Of a stretch of DNA of 64,000 nt, positions 1 through 7,494 are shown piece by piece. Position 1 is the stretch's first letter, and each line of letters begins with the position of its first letter. The position numbers and the translations under genes are program-made. Source of the stretch: Conexibacter sp. CPCC 206217 (lineage in GTDB: Bacteria > Actinomycetota > Thermoleophilia > Solirubrobacterales > Solirubrobacteraceae); NCBI RefSeq assembly GCF_030646165.1, contig NZ_JAUTDO010000001.1, forward strand, positions 930,001-994,000, in the 5' to 3' direction. The notes beneath the pieces are model-generated. The model made no database searches. It was not told the DNA's origin and saw only the letters and a program-made list of their open reading frames with translations.

Positions 1-111
1 GGAACAGACGAGATTCACAGATGGTCGAGCGCAGTCGAGACCGAGCGCGGATTCGCGATCGCCCGCCACCGAATCCCGCGCAGCATGACCATCGAATACG
101 GCGGCGGCTGA
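1..111 (+). CDS. 3' end of a hypothetical gene, paralogue of the gene at 16555-16998 (truncated by window edge)
   Basis: Frame 1 is open from the first base and ends at TGA 109-111, giving 36 residues. They match the C-terminus of the 147-aa protein encoded at 16555-16998 at 33 of 36 positions by direct comparison (differences are P to H, R to S and V to I). The non-coding DNA downstream (112-248) is also recognisably related to 16999-17142. The function of the family is unknown. Its importance is positional: in the complete island the paralogue sits just beyond the integrase/excisionase/replication genes, so this fragment implies a second island backbone to the left of the window. Confidence 0.8.
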   Translation, partial: GTDEIHRWSSAVETERGFAIARHRIPRSMTIEYGGG

Positions 112-248
112 GCACCACCCGATACGCCACCACACGGGCCGCGCCGATCTCACCGTCGAGGACGGGCACCGCCGGCCCGCGGGATGCACCCACTCCGACG
201 CTCGCGTCGAGGGCAGCGACGAGGGCAAGCGACATCGCTAGAGATCGT
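1..248 (+). repeat. Left copy of a diverged ~250-bp repeat shared with 16888-17142
   Basis: This segment aligns end to end with 16888-17142. The coding part (1-111) is nearly identical. The following non-coding part keeps blocks such as GCGCCGATCTCACC and GGCGACATC with scattered substitutions and small indels. I read it as homologous island backbone rather than a transposon, because no terminal inverted repeats or transposase are present. Positions 112-275 hold no gene that I can support. Confidence 0.7.
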
Positions 249-275
249 CCGCGCACTTGGAAGCGCTGAGTCTGC

Positions 276-2840
276 TCAGTGAGATGCGGTCGTAAGGTGC
301 GCGGTGAGAGCGGTGCGGATGGTCGTCGTGCGGCGGTTGCCGGCGAGGTCCCGTGCCGCGATCGTCAGCCGCGTCGCGATCCCGCCGCGGGTGGCGCGCA
401 GCGCGGCCCGTGCGGCGCGACTGAGGTGAATGTGGGCGACCGTCCGCTTCCCCGCGCGGGCGCGGAAGCGGGCGCCGCCGAGCAGGCGGCCGTCTCTGCC
501 GGCGGCACGCAGCCTGATGGTGCCACGGCATGCGCCGTGGCCCGCGCCCTCGCGCGGCGAGCAGCCCAGCACGACCGCGACGACGCCCGCACGGCTGGCG
601 CGCAGGCGGGCGCTCGCGAGCGTGATCCCCGGCGGATACGGGTTGACCTGGAAGCTGACCTGCTTCGCGGCTCCCGGGCTGCCGTCGGTGCCGACGGCGC
701 GCACGGCGGCCATGTGATCGCCGGCGTCGACGCCAGCGAGCACGAACGGCGAGTTGCATGGCGTCCACGGGCCGTCGTCCAACCGGCACTCGTAGCCGCG
801 CGCGCCGGGAACCGCGGCGAACGCGACGCGGGCGTCTTTCGCGCGTCCGAGCGCCGGGGGGCCCGCGGTGATCCGCGGAGCCGGCAACCGGCTCGGCGGC
901 AAGGCGCCGCTCCCGGGCGGCGGCTCCTTCGCCGTCCCGCCGTCCGGCGCCGGCTGGGTCACCGTCGAGATCCCGTCGTCGGAACCGCACGCGGTCGTCG
1001 TCCCGTCGTTGTCGCCGTCGCCGCTGTAGACCGTCTCCCAGCGATAGTCACCGGGCGCCGGCGCGTCGAAGGGCGGCGACGCGTAGGTCCCGTCGCCGGC
1101 GACCGGCACCGGCCCGCTCTCGAACGCGGGCTGTCCCGCGCACGACCCGTCGGCCCAGGCGCGGAAGACGAGCGTGCCGGTCTGGCGGTAGCCGCCCGCG
1201 AGCGTCGCGGCGTCGGCGACCGGCGTGCCGAGCGAGGCGTCGCTCGCCGCCTGGGTCAGCGACGGCGCGGCCTTCGCGACCGTCGTCGTCTGCGCCGGGT
1301 CCTCGCACCCGCTCTCGCCCGAGATGGTCTGGTCGCCGCCCCAGTACTCGGCGCTCCAGCGATACGCCCCCGCGTGATCCAGGAGCTGGGCGGACGACCT
1401 GTAGACGCCGGGCCCGGAGACCGGGACCTCGCCCCACCACAACGGGGCGCCCGAGCAGTCCGGGTCGTCCGGGCCGTAGAGCGAGAAGGTGATCGAGCCG
1501 CCTGCGTCCGCTCTCACGTCCGACAGCGTCACGCTGTCCGCAGCGGTCTCGCCGATCGTCGCGGACGCCGGAGGCGCAGCGAGCAGCGACGCGACGTGCT
1601 GGCCGAGCAGCACCATCACGCGCTGCTCGCCTGACGCGGTGCCGACGACGAGGTCCGCCAGCCCGTCGCCGTTGAGGTCCCCCGCCGCGGCGCTGACTGC
1701 GGCCGTCTCGGGATCGGAGGTGTACAACTCGGCGCGCGACGCGTCCGCGAACGGCTGGCTGTGGCTGGGCTGCCCGTTCAGCAGCGCGACCTGCCGAGAC
1801 GAGGGCTCGATCACGGCGAGGTCGTCGCGGCCGTCGGCGTCGAAGTCGGCCGCGACCACGCTCGCAGGCGCGCCGCCGCCGGCCAGCGGATGCGAGATCG
1901 CGCTCTCGAACCCGCTCCCCGGCGCGTGCATGCTCGCGACGACGAGTGGCGAGCCCGGGGCGGCGCCCGCGACGTCGACGCGGCCGTCGCCGTCGAAGTC
2001 GCCGAGCGCGATGCTCGAAAGCGCGCCGCCGAAGAGCTGGCCGGGGGTGAAGCCGAACGCGCCGAAGCCGCTGTTGGACCAGACCCGGACGCCGGAAGAG
2101 GAGTCGTCGCCGGTGAGCACGTCGAGGTCGCCGTCGCCGTCGGCGTCAGCGAGCTCGACGTCGGTCAGACGCGACTGCACCGGCGTCGAGGTCAGGCTCC
2201 CGAAATTGCGGTTCGAGCCGGCGATGAGCACGCTCAGCGAGTCGCCGGCGGCCACGATGTCCGGTCGGCCATCCCCGTCCATGTCGCCGATCGCGATCGC
2301 CTTCGGGCCGTTCCCGACGGGGAACGCCGAGGACCGGTTCGGGCTGAGCGGCGAAGGGCTTCCGTCGCCCCACATCACGATCACGCGACCGTGCGCCTCG
2401 TCGGTGACCGCCACGTCGAGATAGCCGTCGCCGTCGAGGTCGGCGACCGCGACATCCCCCAGCGCGGCCGGCCCCTGGCCGCTTGAGACGGTCTGTGGTG
2501 TCAGGAAGACGCCCTGCGCGACGTTGGCGATAAACGTCACCGTGCCGTCGGCGTTCGACGTCACGATGTCGAGGTCGTCCGGCACGCTGAGATGGCCAAG
2601 CGCCACGCCCGTGACGCTGTGGCCGGTGCCGAACGCGATCACCTGTCGCAGCCCGGCTCTCGCGTTCGCGGCCGCCGCCGTCCCCAGCAGCGCCGCCGCC
2701 GCGAGCGCCAGCGCGATCGCAGCCTGCCAGGCGCGACCGCGTCCGCTCCGCGATCCTGCACGTCCGGTCCTCACAACCCCTGCACCCCCGGCCTCCGTCC
2801 CGTGCATAGCGCTCGCGCCAGTCGCTGCCGACGACGACAA
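276..2840 (-). CDS. Secreted FG-GAP/VCBS repeat protein with Ig-like C-terminal region
   Basis: An 854-aa protein. The N-terminus has a basic stretch followed by an alanine/leucine-rich hydrophobic segment (about residues 38-60) that looks like a signal peptide. Residues of roughly 70-420 carry repeated calcium-binding motifs of the D-x-D-G-D-G-x-x-D type (LDGDGYLD, MDGDGRPD, ADGDGDLD, FDGDGRVD, LNGDGLAD), typical of FG-GAP/VCBS beta-propeller blades. The rest resembles bacterial Ig-like repeats, with paired cysteines and a segment like those that cradle peptides in adhesins. The likely role is an extracellular or surface protein, possibly adhesive, but the ligand cannot be told. The ATG at 2840 is the longest start; an ATG at 2807 is an alternative. 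It occupies the cargo position of the truncated left island. Confidence 0.85.
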   Translation of the reverse strand: MSSSAATGASAMHGTEAGGAGVVRTGRAGSRSGRGRAWQAAIALALAAAALLGTAAAANARAGLRQVIAFGTGHSVTGVALGHLSVPDDLDIVTSNADGTVTFIANVAQGVFLTPQTVSSGQGPAALGDVAVADLDGDGYLDVAVTDEAHGRVIVMWGDGSPSPLSPNRSSAFPVGNGPKAIAIGDMDGDGRPDIVAAGDSLSVLIAGSNRNFGSLTSTPVQSRLTDVELADADGDGDLDVLTGDDSSSGVRVWSNSGFGAFGFTPGQLFGGALSSIALGDFDGDGRVDVAGAAPGSPLVVASMHAPGSGFESAISHPLAGGGAPASVVAADFDADGRDDLAVIEPSSRQVALLNGQPSHSQPFADASRAELYTSDPETAAVSAAAGDLNGDGLADLVVGTASGEQRVMVLLGQHVASLLAAPPASATIGETAADSVTLSDVRADAGGSITFSLYGPDDPDCSGAPLWWGEVPVSGPGVYRSSAQLLDHAGAYRWSAEYWGGDQTISGESGCEDPAQTTTVAKAAPSLTQAASDASLGTPVADAATLAGGYRQTGTLVFRAWADGSCAGQPAFESGPVPVAGDGTYASPPFDAPAPGDYRWETVYSGDGDNDGTTTACGSDDGISTVTQPAPDGGTAKEPPPGSGALPPSRLPAPRITAGPPALGRAKDARVAFAAVPGARGYECRLDDGPWTPCNSPFVLAGVDAGDHMAAVRAVGTDGSPGAAKQVSFQVNPYPPGITLASARLRASRAGVVAVVLGCSPREGAGHGACRGTIRLRAAGRDGRLLGGARFRARAGKRTVAHIHLSRAARAALRATRGGIATRLTIAARDLAGNRRTTTIRTALTAHLTTASH

Positions 2841-2879
2841 GCGTCATGGTGCCATACCGAGCGCGGCGACGGCAATGAC

Positions 2880-3083
2880 CGCGGTCACAGTGACGGCCAG
2901 CGAGGGTCCTGGTCTCGAGCAATTCGGAGACCTCGACGCTGACGCGATAGCCGATCAGCCGCGCCTCGCTGCGCAACCCGCACTCCTCGGCATCGAGGAT
3001 CTCCCCGAGGCTCACCCGCAGGTCGATCGCGATCATCCGGCGCAGGACGTCCCGCTCCGACTTGGTGACGCGCACGAGCACCC
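2880..3083 (-). pseudogene. Truncated paralogue of the helical protein at 30029-30427
   Basis: The reading frame starting at GTG 3083 (GTG CTC GTG CGC) encodes a segment beginning SERDVLRRMIA that follows the same pattern as SERGVLRDLIVA in the protein at 30029-30427. Similarity continues for about 50 residues (SLGEI, SEARLI, SELLE) and then stops. The complete protein has 132 residues, so most of its C-terminal half is missing here. The frame runs on without a stop into the start of the FG-GAP gene, so the end given is approximate. The same leader element precedes both copies (3123-3206 and 30485-30567). I infer a deletion remnant of an island-end gene; a short functional form cannot be excluded. 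Confidence 0.55.
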
Positions 3084-3122
3084 GGCGACCGCCGACGACG
3101 CTCTGCGCACGCGACTGTGCGC

Positions 3123-3206
3123 GTGAGGAACACTGGTCTTGCACCGAAAGCCTATTTTCGGTGCCGGGCCCGGGGTGTTGGCGCACCGCCGGGCCGCTTT
3201 TCACTT
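3123..3206 (-). promoter_or_regulatory. Left copy of a conserved two-hairpin leader element
   Basis: This segment is close to identical with 30485-30567. On the minus strand it lies 40-120 bases upstream of the truncated helical-protein gene. It contains a strong hairpin at 3167-3195 (GGCCCGG and CCGGGCC arms enclosing GGTG/CACC) and a perfect 9-bp hairpin at 3141-3164 (GCACCGAAA paired with TTTCGGTGC). The right copy keeps both stems although bases in the second stem differ. The remainder of this 372-bp gap (3134-3505) holds no gene that I can support. Confidence 0.6.
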
Positions 3207-3468
3207 GATTGCTACCTACAGCACGCTGCCCGTAGGCGGACCGCAATCCAGTGCAAGGTACTACGCCAGCACGCGCACCTACGACGACTACGCGTGTCGT
3301 GAACCCGATCCAACGAGACGACGCGCCGACGGTGTCATTCCGGCCCAGCCCTATCTGCAGGCGGGGCGCGCGACGCCCTGCAGCGCCCCTGGCGGGTCGC
3401 CTCGGAGGCACGCATATCCTAAAGATTGCCTAAAAAAGCACCTGCAATAGCGCCTGCGCACCCACGCC

Positions 3469-3505
3469 GGAAAGGCAGAAAACCCCGCATATAGCGGGGC
3501 TTTCC
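3469..3505 (-). terminator. Rho-independent-like terminator beside the left attachment site
   Basis: CCCCGC and GCGGGG (3483-3499) form a stem with loop ATATA, extended by outer GGAAAG/CTTTCC arms. On the minus strand the stem is followed by TTTT. It lies where a tRNA-Pro transcript would end had the island not inserted, and it mirrors the terminator at 30741-30770 beside the intact tRNA. Confidence 0.65.
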
Positions 3506-3530
3506 TGTAATCGGGGCGCCGAGATTTGAA
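3506..3530. repeat. attL: 25-bp duplication of the tRNA-Pro 3' end
   Basis: TGTAATCGGGGCGCCGAGAT followed by TTGAA is identical to 30770-30794, which covers the discriminator base, the 3' acceptor strand and part of the T-arm of tRNA-Pro(CGG). After it the sequences diverge (AGACTTAAG here, CTCGGGACC in the tRNA). This is the classic signature left by site-specific integration into a tRNA gene 3' end. Confidence 0.9.
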
Positions 3531-3712
3531 AGACTTAAGATAAGTCGCGTAGGCGCTTTTCCGCTGCTATTCGCTTGTTTGAGGTTCTGCGAAGTTTGCT
3601 GAGATCTGCGCGGGTTAGAGCCTTGGTTAGATCCTTCCGCCCGCAATTTGCTCTAGGTCCATGAGCCGGCGGTCCGCGATCTGCTGGACATCGCGCCCGC
3701 TGTCGCAGCCGT

Positions 3713-4033
3713 CTACGGCCCGGTCGCGCTGCCCGCGTTGTCGCGCACGTTGTCGGCCGCGCTCGTCGCGTTGGACCGGCTCGAGAACGACTCGCCCGAG
3801 GACGCCACCTTCTCGCCGTTGCCGGCCTTCGCGCGCCAGCGGTAGTTGCCGCCCGCATCCTCGTAGATCTCGTACGTATAGGTCTTGGCGCCGGCCTTGA
3901 ATCCTTCGGCGGCGCGAGTGGCGTTGGACTGGCTGGCGAAGGACTCGCCGGAGCTGGCGACGTTCTGCCCGTTGCCGTCGAGCAAGCGCCAGCGGTAGCT
4001 CCCGCTGGCGTCGGCGTAGACGTCGAACTGCAT
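3713..4033 (-). CDS. DUF1508 (YegP-like) protein with two tandem domains
   Basis: A 106-aa protein made of two consecutive repeats of the DUF1508 pattern: YRWRLLDGNGQNVASSGESF at about residues 13-32 and YRWRAKAGNGEKVASSGESF in the second half, each followed by SNA...AA. Double-domain YegP-type proteins are a common small family of unresolved function. The ATG at 4033 is chosen because GGGGG lies about 8 bases upstream on the minus strand and because the longer frame would run into the divergently transcribed retron gene. It is the first gene inside attL. Whether it belongs to the retron next door or is independent cargo cannot be told. Confidence 0.85.
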   Translation of the reverse strand: MQFDVYADASGSYRWRLLDGNGQNVASSGESFASQSNATRAAEGFKAGAKTYTYEIYEDAGGNYRWRAKAGNGEKVASSGESFSSRSNATSAADNVRDNAGSATGP

Positions 4034-4121
4034 GGCAAAGCCCCCTGGTAGGGAATCGGTACACGGAGATGTTCCTCGGCCCCTCGGACGGATCACTCCC
4101 GGCAGGTCCACCTTGCGTACG

Positions 4122-5351
4122 ATGACCTCAACGATGCGTCCGAGCGAGACAAGTGACGGCAGAGCCTGGCTGCGCAATTTCCACCGATCAGATGCGGAAC
4201 TCGCGACAGTCGTCCTCGACCGCTTGCGCTTCTTGAGCCTCGGCGACCTGCATGACAAGCTCCAGCGGTTCCTCGATCAGCCGCCTGGCAGCATCGTGCT
4301 CGAACGTCCGGCGCTCGTCGTTCCCGAGCGAAACCTTTCCCGTCTGGAAGAGGAGATGCCTGACCCTGCAAACGCCGTCGCCTGGCGTGATTTCGAACCG
4401 GGAGGCCCGATCTCTCTGCCATCGGGAAGCGACGGTTTCGTCGGGATGGTCCTGAGAGATTTCGCGCCGCGAGGCAGAAGACCGATCTCGGACTCAGGCC
4501 TGATTGCCCCGACCGCCGGTATCGAGGAGTTGCGGCAGCTGAGATGTCGCTCGATCGTGATCTTGACGGACTACGTCGGCTCGGGCTCTCAGGCGCAGAC
4601 GCTCGCTGCCGCGATCGCTCGCCACCCCACGATCCGCAGCTGGCGTGCGCTCGGTGTCATCAAGATCCACGTCGCGGCCGTCGCGGCGCAACGTATCGGC
4701 ATCGAGCGCCTCAGAGCGAGCCGATCAGTCGATCATGTGCACGAACTCGAGGTGGCGCCTTCGATCTGGACAACCTTCCCGGACCGCCACGTGCAGCAGG
4801 CCGTCATCGATCTCTGCGAGGGTTACAGCGCGAAGGGATGGCGCGCGCTCGGCTACGACGACGCGGCGGCGTTGTTCGTCACCCAGCGCAGCGCACCAAA
4901 CAACCTTCCAGCGATCTTTCTTCAACAGGGTCCTGCCTGGCAGCCGCTGTTCCCCGGTCGCAAGATCCCGAAGCGCTTCGCGTCGGAGCTCGGCGCGTAC
5001 CGTCCGTCGGAGAGACTTGAAGAACTTGCTGAACGAGTGGGTCACTTGCGTCTTGGCCGCAACGAACGCCTTCGCTCGATGCGGCGATCCAGTCGCGCCC
5101 TGCTGCACGTCCTCACCCAGGCGAGCCGCGAAGCGTCCGATGCTCTCCGCTTGGCGGAAGGCATGGGCATCGACGTTGCGGAGGCAGCAGCCTATCTGGT
5201 CGTCCTTCAGGACTGGGGCTTCCTCGACGGGTCCGGCCGCATCACGCCGGCCGGACGCACGGAACTGACCGAACACCGAAAAGGCCGACGGCGGACGACA
5301 GCACATTTGGCGGGGTCCTCTGAGCCGTACTATCCTCTCGCGCTGAGGTGA
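4122..5351 (+). CDS. Retron-associated phosphoribosyltransferase-like protein with C-terminal winged helix
   Basis: A 409-aa protein directly upstream of a retron reverse transcriptase. The central segment VILTDYVGSGSQAQT (about residues 143-157) resembles the PRPP-binding loop of type I phosphoribosyltransferase-fold proteins (PRTase-CE group), and a hydrophobic strand precedes it. The last ~100 residues read as a winged-helix domain (helices around LRSMRRSSRALLHVL and VAEAAAYLVVL, then GFLDGSGRITPAGR). PRTase plus winged helix is, as I recall, the effector arrangement of type III retrons. I infer a toxin-like effector held in check by the reverse transcriptase-msDNA complex. ATG 4122 was chosen over the longer ATG 4032, which would overlap the divergent gene. 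The stop codon lies inside repeat a1 of the msr-msd. Confidence 0.8.
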   Translation: MTSTMRPSETSDGRAWLRNFHRSDAELATVVLDRLRFLSLGDLHDKLQRFLDQPPGSIVLERPALVVPERNLSRLEEEMPDPANAVAWRDFEPGGPISLPSGSDGFVGMVLRDFAPRGRRPISDSGLIAPTAGIEELRQLRCRSIVILTDYVGSGSQAQTLAAAIARHPTIRSWRALGVIKIHVAAVAAQRIGIERLRASRSVDHVHELEVAPSIWTTFPDRHVQQAVIDLCEGYSAKGWRALGYDDAAALFVTQRSAPNNLPAIFLQQGPAWQPLFPGRKIPKRFASELGAYRPSERLEELAERVGHLRLGRNERLRSMRRSSRALLHVLTQASREASDALRLAEGMGIDVAEAAAYLVVLQDWGFLDGSGRITPAGRTELTEHRKGRRRTTAHLAGSSEPYYPLALR

Positions 5352-5573
5352 GGAGGTCGGACGGACACTTAGTGATGCCGGCGAACTTCCGCCGGCCGAG
5401 GGTCAGTGATCCACTGGCTCTTGAGGCGCGGCTCACCGCGTCTCTCCGGACAAGCTCACGCCTGTCGCGTGCAAGACAGACACACAGCCTGTCCTTCACA
5501 CGGCTTGGGTCTGTGCGTCTGTCTCCTTCGGGATCAAATCGAACGTAAGTGTCCGGCCTTCCTCCTCACCTCA
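5344..5573 (+). ncRNA. Retron non-coding RNA (msr-msd)
   Basis: The gap between effector and reverse transcriptase has the full layout of a retron RNA. Terminal inverted repeats a1 (5344-5371) and a2 (5546-5573) pair over 13 bp (TGAGGTGAGGAGG with CCTCCTCACCTCA) and, after a 5-nt internal mismatch, over 10 bp (CGGACACTTA with TAAGTGTCCG). An msr-type stem-loop lies at 5377-5396 (GCCGGCG, loop AACTTC, CGCCGGC). A second hairpin is at 5423-5444 (GAG.CGCGG, loop CTCA, CCGCG.CTC). A long msd-type hairpin spans 5474-5524 (AGACAGAC.CACAG paired with CTGTG.GTCTGTCT). The branching guanosine and the exact msd boundary cannot be fixed from sequence alone. The a1 repeat overlaps the effector stop codon, and a2 overlaps the presumed start of the reverse transcriptase. 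Confidence 0.85.
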
Positions 5574-6679
5574 AGCGCCAGCAGGCCGCTGAGCTCCAGC
5601 GCGACCCCGAGACAATCCGAAGAGCGCACGCAGTCGCGAAAGGATTACACCGACGAGGCGTCGTTCCCGTCGTTACACTCGGCCACCTGGCCCACCTCAC
5701 CGGCGCACGATCTCGCTATCTGCGCGAGATCGTCAACCGTAGCCGCGATCCCTACGTCGACATCGCCCGCCCTAAACGCGACGGCACATCGCGGCCGATC
5801 TCGAGCCCTGAGCCAATCCTCATGGACGTGCAGCGCTGGCTCCTCACCAACGTGCTCGACACTTGCGAGCCCCATCGTTGCAGCTGGGCATACCAGCGCA
5901 GACGCTCCATCGTCAGATGCGCCAACGAGCATGTCGGCGCCCGATGGCTCATAAAGCTCGACCTCCACGACTTCTACGGCAGCGTCAGAGAACCAGCCGC
6001 ATTTGCGATCTTCAACAGACTCGGGTATCCGCGGCTGCTGAGCTTCGAGATGGCACGACTCTGCACTCGGAGTCCGACACAGTTGGGTGGCATTCGGGCT
6101 AGTCGTCTGCCCTACCGGGAGAAACGATGGCTCGGCGTCCTTCCACAAGGCTCGCCTACCAGCGGTGTCCTCGCGAACGCCGCAATGCTGGAGGTCGATG
6201 AAGAGCTCGCGGAACTCGCCGATGCGCTGGATCTCGTCTACACGCGATATTCCGACGACATCGTCTTCTCCGCTTGGGACGAGTTCTCCCGCGCCCGCGC
6301 TTCCGCGCTGATCACGGACGTCACCAACATCCTTCGCAACTCACGTTTTCGAGTGCACAGGCGCAAGACCACCGTGGTCCCTCCCGGCGCCCGGAAGATC
6401 GTCTTGGGGCTCGACGTGCTCGACGATCGAGTCGCCCTTCCGGCCCAGTTCAAACGCCGGCTTGAGGTGCACGTTCGAGGTGTCAAGCGATTCGGCGTCG
6501 TGAGCCACGCTCAGCACCGCAGATTCCGGTCGGTGCTGTCTATGGTCGACCACGTCGATGGATGTCTCGCGTTCGCGGGCAACGTTGACAGAGGGTTCGT
6601 CGATCGCCTCCGGCCTGAATGGGAAGCCGCGCTGCATGCCAACGGGTACCCCGACCGACAGAACACGTTCGAAGGATAG
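5549..6679 (+). CDS. Retron reverse transcriptase
   Basis: A 376-aa group II-like bacterial reverse transcriptase. The N-terminal part (TLGHLAHLTGARSRYLREIV, about residues 43-62) is a retron-type start. RPISSPEPILMDVQRWL corresponds to RT motif 1, KLDLHDFYGS carries the first catalytic aspartates, LPQGSPTSGVLANA is motif 4, and YTRYSDDIVFS holds the YxDD catalytic box. KIVLGLDV resembles the retron-specific segment after the palm. It should prime synthesis of msDNA from the RNA just upstream and neutralise the PRTase effector. GTG 5549 is the only plausible start before the conserved region. It lies within inverted repeat a2, so the ends of the RNA and of the coding region overlap. Confidence 0.9.
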   Translation: MSGLPPHLKRQQAAELQRDPETIRRAHAVAKGLHRRGVVPVVTLGHLAHLTGARSRYLREIVNRSRDPYVDIARPKRDGTSRPISSPEPILMDVQRWLLTNVLDTCEPHRCSWAYQRRRSIVRCANEHVGARWLIKLDLHDFYGSVREPAAFAIFNRLGYPRLLSFEMARLCTRSPTQLGGIRASRLPYREKRWLGVLPQGSPTSGVLANAAMLEVDEELAELADALDLVYTRYSDDIVFSAWDEFSRARASALITDVTNILRNSRFRVHRRKTTVVPPGARKIVLGLDVLDDRVALPAQFKRRLEVHVRGVKRFGVVSHAQHRRFRSVLSMVDHVDGCLAFAGNVDRGFVDRLRPEWEAALHANGYPDRQNTFEG

Positions 6680-6939
6680 GAACACGAGCCAGCGCCCTAC
6701 CGCTGTGATGGGCCGGGCCTACGAACGATCGCACACGGCCTGTTGCTCGCTCGCCTACGACAGCGGCGCTGCTCTGCGCTCTTTCGGCGAGCGCTTACGA
6801 GAGCCAAGCTCTTCGGGAAGTCGCCGCGGGATGCGGATGCGCGCGTGTTTCGTTCACGGAGCTAGGATCTCGCCATGCGCCGTGCATCCGGTCCCGTATC
6901 TGAGGACTTTGCCACCGTTCCTGGTCGGAGAGAGTAGTC

Positions 6940-7494
6940 GTGGCGGGTCCCTACGCCCCGACCGGGTTTCGCGCTGAGATCACGCCTGGGACGGCTGGCT
7001 TTCCCGGCCTTCAAGATCTCCACAACAATTTTCGTGAGTGGTACTCATGGGCCGTAGTCGCCTCGATCGCCGGGGCTGCTGGACTCTATTGCCACGTCCC
7101 CGTGATCGATGGCAACAAGACAGACGTTCGTCTCGAAACGGTCAGTATGTGGAACGGCAAGCAGCGCTCCGTTCGTCTCCAGCTCAAGGCGACGTCCAAT
7201 ATCGGGACGGCATCGGAGCACGGGATTGATTACGTCACAAAGTCGTTCGAGCGCGACTACTACGACGGGATGCAAGAACCAGCGCCGATCCCGCTTTTCC
7301 TTGTTCTGATCGCGTTGCCGCCACTGACCGCTCCGTGGACCCGAGTTCGACAGGGCATCCATGCGTTGCACGCGGCAGCTTGGTGGGGAAGAGTCACTGA
7401 ACCTTCAAATGGGCTGGCCAACCAAACCGTGCGCATTCCAGCGAGCCAGCGCTTGGACCTTGCCGGCCTCCAAACAATGCTGATGCAGGCATGA
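6940..7494 (+). CDS. DUF4365-like protein, possible PD-(D/E)XK nuclease fold
   Basis: A 184-aa protein. The pattern WYSWAVVASIAGAAGL followed by a D at about residue 63 (GNKTDVRLE) and then RLQLKATSN about 15 residues on resembles DUF4365, a family often proposed to have a PD-(D/E)XK nuclease-like core (D and Q-x-K). This assignment is by eye and tentative. GTG 6940 is supported by GGAGAG 7 bases upstream. It overlaps the next gene by ATGA, so the two are translationally coupled. The 260 bases before it contain only a possible 20-codon ORF starting at 6875 that I do not count. Position in the defence wing of the island, between retron and Gabija, suggests an antiviral role. Base composition looks lower in GC than the chromosome. 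Confidence 0.7.
   Translation: MAGPYAPTGFRAEITPGTAGFPGLQDLHNNFREWYSWAVVASIAGAAGLYCHVPVIDGNKTDVRLETVSMWNGKQRSVRLQLKATSNIGTASEHGIDYVTKSFERDYYDGMQEPAPIPLFLVLIALPPLTAPWTRVRQGIHALHAAAWWGRVTEPSNGLANQTVRIPASQRLDLAGLQTMLMQA

Noticed and set aside
3123-3206. A CRISPR repeat or insertion-sequence end
   Set aside because: Only two copies exist, 27 kb apart, without spacers, transposase or target-site duplication.
2146-3411. A 421-codon frame antisense to and upstream of the FG-GAP gene
   Set aside because: Only the part at 2880-3083 resembles a protein family. The rest is arginine-rich shadow coding opposite or out of frame with the FG-GAP gene, as is common in GC-rich DNA.
4032-4121. Longer start (ATG 4032) for the PRTase effector
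   Set aside because: It would overlap the start of the divergent DUF1508 gene, and the added residues look random.
6875-6937. A 20-codon frame just before the DUF4365-like gene
   Set aside because: It has no clear ribosome site and is too short to assess without comparative data.
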